This document shows positions 49,801-58,336 of a DNA stretch of 64,000 nt, one piece after another. Under the pieces are notes generated by a model, which searched no databases, had not been told where the DNA came from, and worked only from the letters and a program-made list of their open reading frames with translations. A program made the position numbers and the translations under genes. Numbering within the stretch: the first letter of the stretch is position 1; every line of letters starts with the position of its first letter. Source of the DNA: Salvator merianae. Its lineage: Eukaryota; Chordata; Lepidosauria; Squamata; Teiidae. The stretch is from positions 34,437,946 through 34,501,945 of the forward strand of contig QVOM02000116.1 in assembly GCA_003586115.2 (NCBI GenBank), given 5' to 3'.

Positions 49801-52800
49801 GAGCTAAGCATAAATCCTGGGTGAGTAGGAACATGAGGTTCACATCAGAATTTTGTTTACACCAGCCTATGATGACCCCTTTCTGTGAATGCATGAAAAA
49901 AAAATCCCCAGTGACTAACTAGAATGCTCCTCCACTGTTGTACTCAAGGAGCAGCATCAAGCTCTTCTCTATCAACTAGTTCAGCAGCAACATCACCAAC
50001 CTGAAGTTCAGCAATTGCAGATTTCGGGAGTTACGCAGATTCCCCTCAATAATTTGCTGGCAGGCACTCAGGCATCTCCACTTCACACAGCGACAGCTAA
50101 CCCATTCCTTTCAACTCATGGGGATAATGCAACTCAAAAAGTAACTGTAAGTATATACATCTGCTGTGTACATGAGAGTACATTTAAGGCATATTGAAGA
50201 GCAGGGAAAGTAGTGGAGCAGCTTAAAGAAACAGCTAAGGAAATCCTTATATTAAGACGCTGAAGCAAAGAGAGAGAACAAAGCAAAGTTCCCTCTAATT
50301 GTACATACAACTGGTGTTAGGTGAAGCTTCCTATGTGCAGCCTGACAAACACCTTTTGTCTGCCTGGTTGCCCACCCCTTGTAAAATTTCTCTGAACAGC
50401 AGGTGCAGAGAAGAAGGTAAAGAGATGTTCCAAGGCTGTTGATTACACAGAGCAAAAAAAGCAGCTCAGAAGTGCCTCAGACCTCCGAGACAATAGCAAA
50501 TGTGACTTGTGTTCTCATTCTATCTCTGATCCTCCTTTTCTAGCCTACAGTGTTCATGGGGGAGAAGGTGCAAACTGATGGGTGAACGATCCCAGCTTGG
50601 AACCATCTCTAAGTCATTTCTGAGCTGCCTCTGAAATCCTTTTTTTTTTTTTTTCCTGTGTGTGATCACAGCCCAAGAGAGGAGATAAGGAGCTGGTTGG
50701 CAGGAGACCTCAGTGGAGATCAGCTGGATGTGGTATTGTTCAGGCATGCATTTTAGAGGTAGATTTTTAAAAAACAGTGTGATATGTGTGTGGCTTACAG
50801 CTGCCTTTTGTGCTAGTTCTAACTTCTGAGGCAACTTCTTCAGGGGCAACTCCATCAGCTCCCAGCAGTAGCCCCTCTTTTCCTCGACTGTCACCAGAAA
50901 AGCACCTTGCCTGAGGAGGAGGAAGAGCAAACTGGGAAGATCCTCCATCAGCTTCCAGTGGTGGAATGAATGTGTTTTTATGTGGAATATTTATGTGTAG
51001 TTTATTTGTTACGTAAATCACTCTGGGACCTCAGGGTGAAGAGTGGTATGCAAATACAAATAATAAATAAAGTGCCTTAAATGAATCCAGCCTGGTAGCT
51101 ACCAATGATACAGATAACAGAGACCAAACTGTCTCTTCTATATCAGCCCAAGCTAGAAATTAGTGTTTTACACTGATGACATCTTAACTTCAAGCTACAA
51201 AGATAATCCTGTCTTGGTAGCTTTCATTTCTAACATCGCTCTGAAGTAGAGGTATGTAGGGAGAGCCCAGCACCCCTCTGAACTCCCTTGAATTAGTTCA
51301 GTTTGTGGCAGACAATCTCGCAGAAACCGTGCTGTGGCAATGCTTGCTAGTTCTTTGTTTCTGCAAGGTCTGAGTTATTTCTGTGTTTGCAAAGCTTAGT
51401 TTGCCACTGAACCAAGCTGATTTAGGGGCATTTGTAGTGGCACTGAGCACTCCCTGTATACTGTTACCATGATAATCTCTTGGAGTGACTCTGCATATTG
51501 GGAGCCCTGCATTATAAAGGTCCCACTCCTTCGGGCTCGTGGTTTCCAAAGAGTAGCATTGCCACACCCCTGCTTGGCTCCCTCAGTCCTAAGTGCTATT
51601 CAGACATTTATATGAAGTACTATAGTTGAATATCCAAGGTTTCAGGACTCAGAGCCATCAACATACAAATGATGCCATACTTTCTGTCCATTTGGAACCA
51701 GATAAATGGTGGGTCAGTATCAAACTTTTGTCTGGAAGGAATAACATGTTGCATGTTGCAGGACATTAAACTGAATAACAGCACAGATTGAAACATTAGG
51801 GTCACTTCAGGGTTGACTTTTCAAATCTGGCATGGAAGATCACATGCTATCAACTAGAAATGTATTTGTTCTCCTCTGTAGGATTTAGTTACCTGTAAAT
51901 TGTAATATTTGCTAAGTGCTTATGTTTTATTTTACTTTTTAAATATCCTTTTTGGAAATAGGTTTTGCTAATGAGTGGCCTAGACTGCTACCAGTAACTG
52001 TCTGTTTGGCCTCTAGGATGTCGCAGCTGGTCAGCAACTCCTCATCCATCCTTCTCAAGGGACAGCAAGGGCACCTGTCATTCCAGTTTCACTGCTGGAG
52101 CTGCTGTATCAAAGTGGCTTCATGCTCATGCTCCTTGTTGTTGCTCTGTTCAGTGGTGCCGTGATAACTCACTTCAGAAACTTCTTTCTGTCTGCCATCT
52201 TAGCCAGATGGCCGGGTCATAGTTATTAGAATAATCATCTGTTTTTAATTTCAAAAGTACAGTTCCTTGTATAACATGGTTTTCTACAGCATAGTTTTGG
52301 TATTACACAGTTGTTAAAATGTGACTCCCCTGGTTGAATACGATCCTAGAGAACTGTAGTAACACAGTTTGGCCTCTGTGGCGCCATTGATATCTTGGTA
52401 GACTGGGCCCTTGTTGTTCTCTAGCCCTCTGTTTTCTATGGGAAGCAAGTACTCACATAACATTATTTTTGCCACAAGGTAGTTTACAGGAATCAAATCA
52501 CAGCAGAGGGCAAATATACTAGACGAACGAAGCGTTTGGAAGGAATACTAGCATTTCAAGTGCTTATCTTGAAGAAGCCTTGGCATTGCTTGGCTTCTAA
52601 TTTTCTTTAGGATTTATACACGTCTTACATTGTTTCTTTGAACCAAGGCTTACCATTGGAACCTGTTTTTATGGTGGAGTCTGGCTGTGTGCTTTTACAG
52701 GGTGCCTTCCTCCATAAGTCTCATGCTTATGTAAGGAATGATCGGGAATAAAGATTGCTAATTTAAATTCATATCTAATCAGGATTGATCCTGAGTGCCT

Positions 52801-53472
52801 TACTTCTTGGTAAATGCGGATCAGTCAAGTAAGAAAAAGAATACTTGATCAACGTTTAATGGATCAGGCCTGTAAAATTTGCAAACATTAACCACAGTTG
52901 TGTCAAAAGTTTGATAAAATTTAAAAGGAGAAGTTGTGCTAGATCATTTTTAGTGTTTTCTTTATTCTTTATTACGATTATGGAATAGCACCAAGTTTGC
53001 TATTTCATTACTTAATTAGCTTCCCTGAAAATCATGTGGAAAATAACTTATGTTTTGTACACTTCTGGATGGGCCTAAGAGCATAAAGGTTTTCAGACGG
53101 CAGCACTTCTTTGCCTTCAGGTAGTATGGAGGGTCAGATCTGTATGCAGAACTCATCAGCACCAACAAGAATATAGTTATAGCCAAGAAGGAAAGCAGTT
53201 ACATCTGTCTTAGTTGGAGAACATAAATAATTCTCAGCTATCAGAAGTTTCAGTTTTGTATGATCACTGAATCATAAGAAATATTGCCAATTTTTTTTGA
53301 AAGCCTATATTATTAATATATTAACATCTCATTTAAATAACAAAAGTATTGGATACAAAAGAGTGTTTTATAATCTTGCCGTGCAGTCAGCAGCTCTAAA
53401 TTGGTTTGTGTTTCTTTTTTCCTGCAGAGACTCAGTGATAAAAGTGGACAAGTTGCACCAGAAAAGAACTGA
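22293..53472 (+). CDS. MLLT10: MLLT10 (AF10) C-terminal half, ten coding exons
   Basis: Joining 22293-22474, 37616-37733, 38999-39071, 42956-43110, 44815-45003, 45417-45505, 45616-45968, 47984-48086, 49949-50146 and 53428-53472 gives 1505 nt: two bases completing a split glycine codon, then 500 codons and TGA. All junction phases agree and the order matches vertebrate AF10 from memory. AF10 is a nuclear chromatin reader. Its PHD-zinc knuckle-PHD N-terminus (not in the window) binds unmodified H3K27, and its octapeptide motif-leucine zipper, encoded here by exons at 42956 and 44815, binds DOT1L to stimulate H3K79 methylation. That region is also the part retained in leukaemic KMT2A and PICALM fusions. 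After the zipper come Ser/Thr/Pro/Gly-rich and Gln-rich segments. Earlier exons lie upstream of position 1. One intron is GC-AG. Confidence 0.96.
22475..24754. other. MLLT10 intron, first part
   Basis: Unassigned AT-rich intron. A pure T run sits at about 23054-23075. No exon or nameable transposon. GC-richer sequence at 24290-24660 has no recognised identity. Confidence 0.5.
24755..25740. repeat. unassigned dispersed repeat, copy 2, six 74-bp units
   Basis: Reverse-oriented relative to copies 1 and 3. It starts with 'gttgactggtcctgctgacaattacattgacttagatggg', the reverse complement of the end block of copy 1. It then carries six units built on 'ggtttttcacagactgcagtactgaaacacaNAgatgccacacaa'. 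Anchor cytosines lie at about 25000, 25074, 25148, 25221, 25294 and 25358, so steps are 74, 74, 73, 73 and 64 bp. It ends with 'gggtagaatgggatggcaggaagccctga' and a CA/AAAC-rich tail. The period is not a multiple of three, so the GFSQT…LKH-like peptides in successive frames are incidental. Family unknown to me. Confidence 0.78.
25903..25935. repeat. (AAT)n microsatellite
   Basis: About eleven uninterrupted ATA/AAT trinucleotide units, followed by an A run. Confidence 0.95.
25936..31340. other. repeat-poor MLLT10 intron block
   Basis: About 5.4 kb of AT-rich intron with almost no recognisable transposons. The only candidate is a weak L2-like tail near 30255-30365 ('ttttattgtcttattattttatcattgttgtaaattgctttcag'). 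No exon with AF10-like coding was found. Confidence 0.45.
31345..31460. repeat. palindromic 'ttttggactacatttcccat' repeat
   Basis: The left arm 'gcgttttggactacatttcccataaatcctag' pairs imperfectly with the right arm 'gattgtagctgatgagagccaaaacatcagaaggg'. Same family as 21000-21095. Confidence 0.6.
31630..31765. repeat. second copy of the palindromic repeat
   Basis: 'gacttgtgatcttccagaggtgctgagctacattatccctgac…ggagtccaacagtacctggaggactacagactg' carries the same two arms in diverged form, 180 bp from the previous copy. Confidence 0.5.
31770..34180. other. MLLT10 intron, unassigned
   Basis: AT-rich intron with a T run at about 33303-33321. Near 33970-34050, 'ggctgcagtcctgtatacacattt…tgtgcaatctta' resembles the common squamate 'ggctgcaatcctatacacacttacc' repeat. 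No exon. Confidence 0.4.
34188..34375 (+). repeat. tRNA-derived SINE
   Basis: 'agccacggtgtagtagcttgaatgttgggcttgggc' keeps the order of a tRNA-like head ('…gtagtggttaagagtgttgg…'). It is followed by 'cagccatggaaacta', 'ttagcctaatgtagctacaagtttgttttgaaggtaaaatgg' and 'gggatataaatgtaaaaataaa', the body and tail of an abundant squamate SINE. About 30% diverged by eye. Confidence 0.7.
34376..37615. other. MLLT10 intron, last part
   Basis: Mostly unassigned. 36330-36450 ('cattgaactcagtgggaaatat…tgtttacttgg') resembles the 'attgaactcaatgggacttac' squamate repeat. A small 'gacat' run lies at 34763-34781. A CT-rich tract at 37588-37600 precedes the next acceptor. Confidence 0.4.
37616..37733 (+). 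CDS. MLLT10: MLLT10 exon b, with GC donor
   Basis: Acceptor 'gtgcgtgcag'. The exon opens with Ala-Ser-Thr-Leu-Pro-Gly, continues through LPPSHVYSNR and 'VALTSQSENSQT', and ends on the first base of a split Asp codon. The donor is CAG|gcaaga, so the intron is GC-AG. The reading frame and the next exon (…AT CAA GAT CTT) leave no in-frame GT alternative nearby. The residues correspond to the AF10 region ending 'AQSENNQTDQDLGD' in mammals. Confidence 0.93.
38999..39071 (+). CDS. MLLT10: MLLT10 exon c
   Basis: Acceptor 'tttactctgcag', donor 'CG|gtaagc'. Encodes DQDLGDNSRSLVGRGGSPRG then SLSPR, with both edge codons split. It is a small Arg/Ser/Gly linker leading to the DOT1L-binding region. Confidence 0.94.
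39072..42955. other. MLLT10 intron, unassigned
   Basis: 3.9 kb of AT-rich intron. I see no clear transposon copy and no additional exon. Confidence 0.45.
42956..43110 (+). CDS. MLLT10: MLLT10 exon d (octapeptide motif)
   Basis: Acceptor 'atctttctatag', donor 'ACA|gtaagt'. Encodes 'SPVSSLQIRYDQPGNSSVEH' and the conserved AF10/AF17 octapeptide motif EQLLERQW, then SEGQQFLLEQGTPSD. Together with the zipper in the next exon this forms the coiled-coil surface that binds DOT1L. It is essentially identical to mammalian AF10, so under strong constraint. Confidence 0.97.
43111..44814. other. MLLT10 intron, unassigned
   Basis: T run at about 43553-43564. A GC-richer patch at 43960-44050 has no recognised identity. 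Confidence 0.4.
44815..45003 (+). CDS. MLLT10: MLLT10 exon e (leucine zipper)
   Basis: Acceptor 'tttggttttag', donor 'CTG|gtgagg'. Encodes the leucine zipper: 'MLKSLHQLQVENRRLEEQI', then 'NLTAKKERLQLLNAQLSV', with heptad leucines. A Pro/Ser-rich tail 'FPTVTSNPSPSHQIHAFSAQ' follows. The zipper mediates DOT1L binding and is required for transformation by AF10 fusions (established knowledge). Confidence 0.98.
45417..45505 (+). CDS. MLLT10: MLLT10 exon f
   Basis: Acceptor 'tgtccctccag', donor 'CAG|gtacta'. Encodes 'ASTDSLNSSKSPHLGSTFLP' then 'DNSLPVLNQ', matching AF10 after the zipper. The exon ends in phase 0. Confidence 0.95.
45616..45968 (+). CDS. MLLT10: MLLT10 exon g (Gly/Ser/Pro-rich)
   Basis: Largest MLLT10 exon here. 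Acceptor 'tgttttcattag', donor 'AG|gtaagc'. After a Ser-rich start it encodes 'STPPPAGQSPAQQG', 'VQQVNGVTVGALGSGMQ', 'GGIIGALPGNQLAINGIVGA' and a Pro/Thr tail. These correspond to the hydrophobic Gly/Ile/Ala-rich region of AF10. It is separated from the previous exon by an intron of only 110 bp. Confidence 0.96.
46420..46640 (-). repeat. tRNA-derived SINE (reverse)
   Basis: 'gatttgaacccaggaacttttagatcttagtctgatatgctagtc' is the reverse complement of the 'aggttcgaatc' tRNA B-box-like region of the squamate SINE. 'gggctaggttagcctgagaaggg' upstream matches its body. Same general family as 34188-34375. Confidence 0.65.
46861..46898. repeat. (ATCT)n microsatellite
   Basis: Nine to ten perfect ATCT units. 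They give the repeated 'YLSI' peptide in the incidental open frame at 46731-47102. Confidence 0.97.
47984..48086 (+). CDS. MLLT10: MLLT10 exon h (Gln-rich)
   Basis: Acceptor 'ttaatttgtag', donor 'TCA|gtaagt'. Encodes 'VPGLGFLPDQQRQLLLHQQH' then 'QQFQQLLNTQQFTS', the Gln-rich segment found near the AF10 C-terminus. It has slightly more Gln/His than the human sequence as I recall it. Confidence 0.95.
48238..48345 (+). repeat. tRNA-derived SINE head
   Basis: 'atagttcagtggcagagcattgaattggcatgtagaaggtcccagtcatattcctgg' retains A- and B-box-like parts of the widespread 'gctcagtggtagagcatctgctttgcatgcagaaggtcccaggttcaatccctgg' SINE. It is diverged, has no acceptor-stem pairing, and is not a functional tRNA gene. 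Confidence 0.75.
48898..48915. repeat. (CT)n tract
   Basis: Nine CT units inside a broader pyrimidine-rich stretch of intron. Confidence 0.9.
49290..49578 (+). repeat. CR1 LINE 3' end
   Basis: 'ctatggaatttattacctgaggaggtggtaatggcc…gactttaagaaagggttaaacaaactcatggagg', then 'cctgatccagcagaacttcttttacattcttatgtt'. This is the CR1 3'UTR and terminus in forward orientation. Confidence 0.85.
49949..50146 (+). CDS. MLLT10: MLLT10 exon i (Gln/His-rich)
   Basis: Acceptor 'gttgtactcaag', donor 'ACT|gtaagt', both edges phase 0. Encodes EQHQALLYQLVQQQHHQPEV, 'TQIPLNNLLAGTQASPLHTA' and 'NPFLSTHGDNATQKVT', matching the AF10 C-terminal region. It can splice to 53428 (canonical tail) or, in principle, to the candidate exon at 52017. 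Confidence 0.95.
50147..52016. other. MLLT10 penultimate intron, first part
   Basis: T run near 50639-50654, and an L2 tail at 50960-51078. 51080-51950 is unassigned, with a mildly GC-richer stretch at 51230-51600. Confidence 0.45.
50960..51078 (+). repeat. L2-type LINE 3' end
   Basis: 'tttttatgtggaatatttatgtgtagtttatttgtta…aatcactctgggacctcagggtgaagagtggtatgcaaatacaaataataaataaa' is the standard L2 3' tail. Confidence 0.78.
52017..52229 (+). CDS. candidate alternative MLLT10 terminal exon
   Basis: Preceded by 'ctgtttggcctctag' (a plausible acceptor), this is open for 70 codons to a TAG, in phase 0, the phase required after exon i. The peptide starts DVAAGQQLLIHPSQGTARAP, then carries a hydrophobic stretch 'GFMLMLLVVALFSGAVITHF' resembling a transmembrane segment. 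Its composition is richer in GC than the surrounding intron. I do not recognise the peptide, it has no start codon near its beginning, and an AF10 tail of this kind would be unexpected for a nuclear protein. Chance is a real alternative: a random 70-codon run free of stops is uncommon but not rare in 64 kb. Confidence 0.25.
   Translation, partial: DVAAGQQLLIHPSQGTARAPVIPVSLLELLYQSGFMLMLLVVALFSGAVITHFRNFFLSAILARWPGHSY
52230..53427. other. MLLT10 penultimate intron, last part
   Basis: Unassigned AT-rich intron ending in the pyrimidine tract 'gtttcttttttcctgcag'. Confidence 0.5.
53428..53472 (+). CDS. MLLT10: MLLT10 last coding exon and stop
   Basis: Acceptor 'tttttcctgcag'. Encodes RLSDKSGQVAPEKN and a TGA stop. 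It corresponds to the short AF10 C-terminus that I recall ending 'RLSDKTGPVAQEKS' in human, with the same length and conservative changes. Confidence 0.94.
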   Translation, partial: RLSDKSGQVAPEKN

Positions 53473-54604
53473 CACTAGAAAAAAACAAAAATCAAAATGT
53501 GCATATCCTGCTGAGATAGCACTTCATCAGGCTGCAGGCTGCAGTCTTCCCCTTTCTCTGCAGGTATGACTAGATGCAACAAGGAACTAACTGCACACTG
53601 GAAAAGTCAATCTACCTGAAGACATTTATTATAAGTGTTGACCTTGTTGCTTTTTGTTGCACTGAAACATTAACACTTCCCCTGCCCCCTTCAGATTTCA
53701 TGGAACTGTTAATTATTTTGCCTATGAGAATTGGAGAATCTTGACAATTTATTTGAATTCTGCTGCTGAACTAAGTAGCCTTTTAAGATACCATGAGTGC
53801 TAACAAACAGGTGGCTTGTCCCAGTTCTATTATGTCGTTGAGGAAAGCAAACCAACTTTGCAATATCTGCCAAGCCAATGCCAGATTGTTCCTACTTAGA
53901 TATTAAATTCTAGTGTTCTAGAATTACCAGTTTTTCCACAAAAAAAAGACCAGGTTTTTAATTTTTTACTCCTTTCTTAACTATAATGGATGTTTTCCTA
54001 CAGGAATACATTAAATAGCAGCAAATGGTGACTAATGCTGAATTTGATTGTTTAAAGTTGTTGGGGAAAAGAAACCAATCAGTTTAATCTTACCAGATGA
54101 GCTCTGGTAGCATAAGAATTAACCCAAGTGCCTGTTGCTTACCTCTGTTGGGTTGGAATGGCTTTATACAGCTGGGCATGCACTAAGTAAATTTTTGTGA
54201 AAGCCGTGAGTGTATTGAACTTTGCCCCAGCAGCCTTCCCCGCTGATCTGCCTTTATTAGAAGTGTTTGTCACTGTAGATAGCTCAGGCAAATGGTTACC
54301 TGGGTTGCTTTCCACTAATAAATTACCAAAAAGAGAGGGAGTTAACATTCCTAATGAAATGTTGTAAACGGGTGAAAAATAAATATTTGAATATTTTCAC
54401 TTTGAATAGTTGATTTCATGATATGACTATGCAGTATAGCAGAAGATGCGACTGAAGCTGGGGGTTAATGGCCACTAATTTATGTGTGAATTATTAGTGG
54501 AAAATACTCAAGTATTTTAGACCTTCACTGTGTACTTAATTGGATGAACCTATTGTTTCTGCAATATTGTTTGGTTAAACATTGCACAGTTCTTACCTCA
54601 TTTC

Positions 54605-54612
54605 TGTAAATA
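54605..54612 (+). promoter_or_regulatory. Pumilio-type element in MLLT10 3' UTR
   Basis: TGTAAATA matches the PUF-protein recognition consensus TGTANATA. It lies near the 3' end of the UTR in A/T-rich context. An 8-mer can occur by chance in sequence this A/T-rich. Confidence 0.35.
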
Positions 54613-54871
54613 AGGTTTTGTGACTGTTTTGTATTGTGAAAAATTCATAAAAAGTGAATATTTTGATTTGTAATATTTCTAATTGGTAGACTTAATTGAA
54701 AAGAATAATTTATTTTTATATGTTCATTGGAATTTTTAAAAAGTCACAAATCACTTTTGTAGATAATTTACTAAAGTAAATATGTTAATATTCTGTAACA
54801 ATTTATACAAATTGTTGCTGTTTTGCCTAGATGTAAAAAGTTTATATAAAAATATGTACAAAGCTTTGTTT

Positions 54872-54877
54872 AATAAA
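54872..54877 (+). terminator. MLLT10: MLLT10 poly(A) signal
   Basis: AATAAA in 'tttgtttaataaattttaatattg', with a T/GT-rich stretch ('tattgtttaatggttgt') just downstream as expected for a downstream element. Confidence 0.7.
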
Positions 54878-54895
54878 TTTTAATATTGTTTAATG

Positions 54896-55555
54896 GTTGT
54901 AAATGGAACACAAGATTCATTCAGTTCACTTCATCTTACTTTGCTGGGTTTCTGTATGTGTCTCCTTGGTGGATTAGAGTAAATGAGGGATGGCTTATTT
55001 TGTAATGGCCAACTTTCCAACTGTTGCTGGGTAGCACCTTTCATCCCTGTGGTAGCTAGCCGTGATGAGAGGAGACGCAGTCTGAAAATCAGAAGGGTAC
55101 TGGGTTGCAAAGTGCTGAACTGTGTCTCTGCTACATACATGAGCAGTTTTCCAAGTCGTAATAGTGTTAAGAGGGGCATGTGATAATCATGGCTTATCAT
55201 CCTGCTTCAGCTGCCTGTAAACTCTGTACTAGACCTGGCTGTGGCACTTGAACTCCTTGTGGAAGTTATTTCTATTTTCATGAAGTGATGCCACGTCCTG
55301 AGTTTGCAAGTTATAAACAACTGGCTTTAATTTGAAATAGATCTTCCATTCATGTTAGTCAAAAAAACTATTAAATCCTGTTAGCCATGGGATTTAAGAC
55401 AGCGGTGCTGTGTGCTCAAATTCTAGTCCTTTTAAAAACAGCCCTGTTAGTTCACGCAATACCAGACCACAATCTACATATATAGCAAAATTTTCTAAAG
55501 TAGTTTGACTTGTGCTTTTCATGGTAGGTGGCTTTTATAGAATTGTCATAGGTGA
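54896..55555. other. intergenic sequence
   Basis: Start of the gap between the two convergent genes. Nothing recognised. The open frames on both strands at 54931-55200 overlap each other and look incidental. Confidence 0.45.
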
Positions 55556-55558
55556 GTA

Positions 55559-55578
55559 ATTTATTTATTTATTTATTT
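55559..55578. repeat. (ATTT)n microsatellite
   Basis: Five ATTT units. Confidence 0.9.
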
Positions 55579-55799
55579 GCATTTTTAACTTCCCAGTTAA
55601 TGTCACTTCCCAGCCATTTTACAGTACAGTTGTACTTGATTTACAGTTTCTGTCTGCCTGGATTTACTGTAACATGGTTGATGAATTGTGACCTCCCCAG
55701 GATTACGTGCAACTCTTGAGGGCAGAGGGCAACTTTGCAGCTTTCTGGACTTCCTCCCTGCTCCAGGTGCCACTTCTTGATTTTTGCTGATCCAGGAAT

Positions 55800-56420
55800 A
55801 TTGTGTGAGTGTGGCTTTGCAAGGACTGGTTTTGAGTGGAGAATGTGGACTGGGTGATTTGTAGGAATATGTTCAGTTTGCTAGTGTTTGTTGTGTGCTG
55901 TAGTTGGTGTGTGAGTGACTAGGTTTCTGAATGAGTGCAGAGTACTTGTGTGTATATTGGTAAGTACCTTTTGATGCACACACTTTTTTGTTGTGCACCC
56001 TACTTTGTGTGGAAGCTTTTTTGTGCACAGACCATGTTTCTATGTATTTTTTTATTGTGCCTCCAGACATAATGGCTCTAAAGTATGCTCCTAACAAATC
56101 AGAGGTTCCTGCGGTGGGGTGATTGAACTGTTTATCAAGTTTCGTTCACATAATTTGTGAGTTTCATTATTGTAATCTGTAAAAAAGCCTGTTTGGGATG
56201 TGGGGTAGGGTCATTGGTGTCCCTCACATGACATCTGTGTTTTGACACTTGTCCCCCATGGCAGATCCTGTTGGGGGACAGCTGTGCCCCTGTTAATCCA
56301 GGTTTCCCCTCCAATGACTTATATTGAGAAGCCAGTTCCTCATTCAAATCAGTGTAATTGTCAGGTGGATTGGTTGAGACAGTGCAAGTCAGTGGTGGAT
56401 TTTGTTGTTGTTCCCATACC
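55800..56420. repeat. unassigned dispersed repeat, copy 3
   Basis: Same orientation as copy 1. A GT-rich head (55800-56060) is followed by a single unit-like stretch, 'attattgtaatctgtaaaaaagcctgtttggg' near 56165. Then come 'cccccatggcagatcctgtt' and 'cctccaatgacttatattgagaagccagttcctcattcaaatcagtgtaattgtcaggtggattggttgag', which align with the end blocks of copies 1 and 2. The unit array appears reduced to about one unit. Confidence 0.68.
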
Positions 56421-57045
56421 CTTTTATTTTACACTAGAGCTGATGCTTCAATTTACACAGTTTTTTCAGGAATGAAGCTCACAGGTGAACTGAAGGGTGC
56501 CTGCATATAAATAAACTTGGACAGGTAGAAGTTAGAATGCATGATGTATCCTGAGACATAATAGATATAATCCAACAGTGGATGGGGTAATTTTTTTTTC
56601 ACCCTGTTCTGTACTCATGTTGTGTAGATCTTCTCTCAGATGCATGGACTCCATAGATGTTTAAGCTGTAATGTGTTGTTAAGACATCACAGGTCGACAA
56701 ATGGCTTCTGTTTGATTTCAGATCTTTTGGAAAGAAGCCCACTCTGTGCTTTGTGCCTTTTGTCCAAATTGTAAGACAGGGCATATTAATGTGCTGGGAG
56801 AAACAAAATCAAGATTCTTGGGAACCCAAAACAGTCATTCACTGAAGCAGTTACCTGTTTACATCTCTGAACTCCTTTCAATCAGCTAGGAAGAAAGTTT
56901 TTAGCTTTTTAGTTTTATCTAAATAACTCTCCCTCTTGAGCACTTAAGCCTTGTGATGATGGAGAGGGGACTAAACTCACTGCCCACCACCCTATATCAT
57001 CCAGAAACATGGAAAATAAACAGTTCTATTCTATTTGGCACCAGC
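56421..57045. other. intergenic sequence, nothing recognised
   Basis: No gene or nameable repeat seen. Confidence 0.4.
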
Positions 57046-57049
57046 TAGA

Positions 57050-57165
57050 CTCTTTGGTGTGTACTGTATCCTGTTCTGGATACTTCACTTTAAGAAGTAT
57101 TTAGATAAATTGAAACCAGTTCAGAGAATGTAAACAAGAATTAGGAATGTTTAAGGCTTCAGAAC
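57050..57165 (+). repeat. CR1 LINE fragment
   Basis: 'ggtgtgtactgtatcctgttctggatacttcactttaagaag…gaaaccagttcagagaatgtaaacaagaattagg' follows the CR1 ORF2 C-terminal DNA ('ctgtgtccagttctgg…ttcagag…gcaac'). Confidence 0.65.
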
Positions 57166-57744
57166 CATCTTGACTGGGGGACTGGAGAGAAAAGCAACTG
57201 ATGAGCTACTGTCTTCACAGTTGTGGCCCCTCCCTTCTTACTGCTAGCCCTTCATGAGGCTACCCATGCAGATTTACTTGTGTGAGTTTTGCACGAGTCC
57301 ACATGAAAAGTGTGTAAAATGTTATTCTGAGTAACTCAGAACAGCCACACATCCTTGCAATGGAGCTGGGATGGCAGTGTGCCTTTATTAAGTTTCTAGA
57401 AGGCAGAGGAACTCATCTGGGTGCACAAGTGTTGACCTGCACCATCCAGTGTCTATAGGGGCAAAGCTCCACTGTGATACAGCATGATAACATCAAACTG
57501 TGATGGGTTTTGCTTGGCATGTGAGAATTGCCCTCTGTTACATACAGGCCCCAGCAAGCACATGGAACACTTGCTTGAGGCATCTGTTTCTGGGTAGTGG
57601 CAACGCGCCTCTCAATGCATGAAGCATTCTCTATCCTAGAAGCCTGGTAAAGGGGCACTACCATACCTATGTGGGCATAACAGCATTCTGCACATCTCCA
57701 ATCTGCATTACTTCTGTTCTTCATGCACTTGCATTACTGTCTGA
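57166..57744. other. intergenic sequence, unassigned
   Basis: A moderately GC-richer stretch with a 103-codon open frame on the reverse strand (57724-57413). It has no recognised motif and no splice or initiation context, so I do not call a gene. Confidence 0.35.
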
Positions 57745-57830
57745 GAAACTATAAATTCAGGGTGTTGGTACTGACATACAAAGCCCTAAATGGTGTAAGT
57801 CTGCCTGACGCTGTTATCAGACATGAAATA
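57745..57830 (+). repeat. L2-type LINE fragment
   Basis: 'aattcagggtgttggtactgacatacaaagccctaaatgg' is the DNA behind the L2 ORF2 'KALN' block, as in the copy at 9470-9510. Confidence 0.65.
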
Positions 57831-58209
57831 TAAGTTCTTCGGATGATAAGCTATTGAGGAAAATACCTGAAACAGATACACAGTGACAGATATTTTCTAC
57901 AATAATCTCACATTTGTAGAGTTCACATTTAAAATGGACGCCCATACTTCTGCTTTTCTTTTTGTAGCTAAAAAACTATTTCTTTTCTCAAGTAATCTTG
58001 AGCAATATTTTGATAGCATTCTGCTTGAAAATATGTTACATTTTCTGATTTTAGCTTTGCATTTTAAACCAGTGATGTTTTTGAAATCTGCTTTTACCAT
58101 CTTTTGGTGTCATTCCATGGTAAAAAAAAAAGTGTTTAAATTATACATCATCATAGTAGCATACAGACAAAAACAACTCATTGATCCTATTAAACCACAT
58201 TTTAAAAGA

Positions 58210-58336
58210 AGGCATAAAATGTATTGATTTATTTTTTATTAAGGCACATGACATACTGAAATACTGTGGTACAAAAATACAAGTTACTGCATATGTTTAA
58301 ATAACCCATTCTGGTAAGTGAAATTCTTCAGCATAT
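58210..58336 (-). other. DNAJC1: DNAJC1 3' UTR
   Basis: Runs from the stop codon to just past the AATAAA signals, only about 125 nt. The end point is estimated from the signal positions. Confidence 0.6.
58228..58240 (-). terminator. DNAJC1: DNAJC1 poly(A) signals
   Basis: The reverse strand has AATAAA at 58240-58235 and again at 58233-58228, about 100 nt after the stop. Either could direct cleavage near 58205-58215. Confidence 0.6.

Larger units (their letters stand above)
53473..54895 (+). other. MLLT10: MLLT10 3' UTR
   Basis: Follows the TGA in the same exon. It runs about 1.4 kb, strongly A/T-rich in its second half, to the AATAAA at 54872. The cleavage end is estimated 15-25 nt after that signal. 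An earlier AATAAA-containing site ('gaaaaataaatatttg', about 54380) could give a shorter isoform. Confidence 0.75.

Noticed and set aside
50147..50197. coding extension past exon i (VSIYICCVHESTFKAY)
   Set aside because: It reads through a strong consensus donor (gtaagt) into the intron. The canonical tail exon at 53428 is in phase and conserved.
57413..57724. 103-codon reverse frame in the intergenic gap
   Set aside because: No recognised motif, no splice or start context, and the region may be an old repeat.
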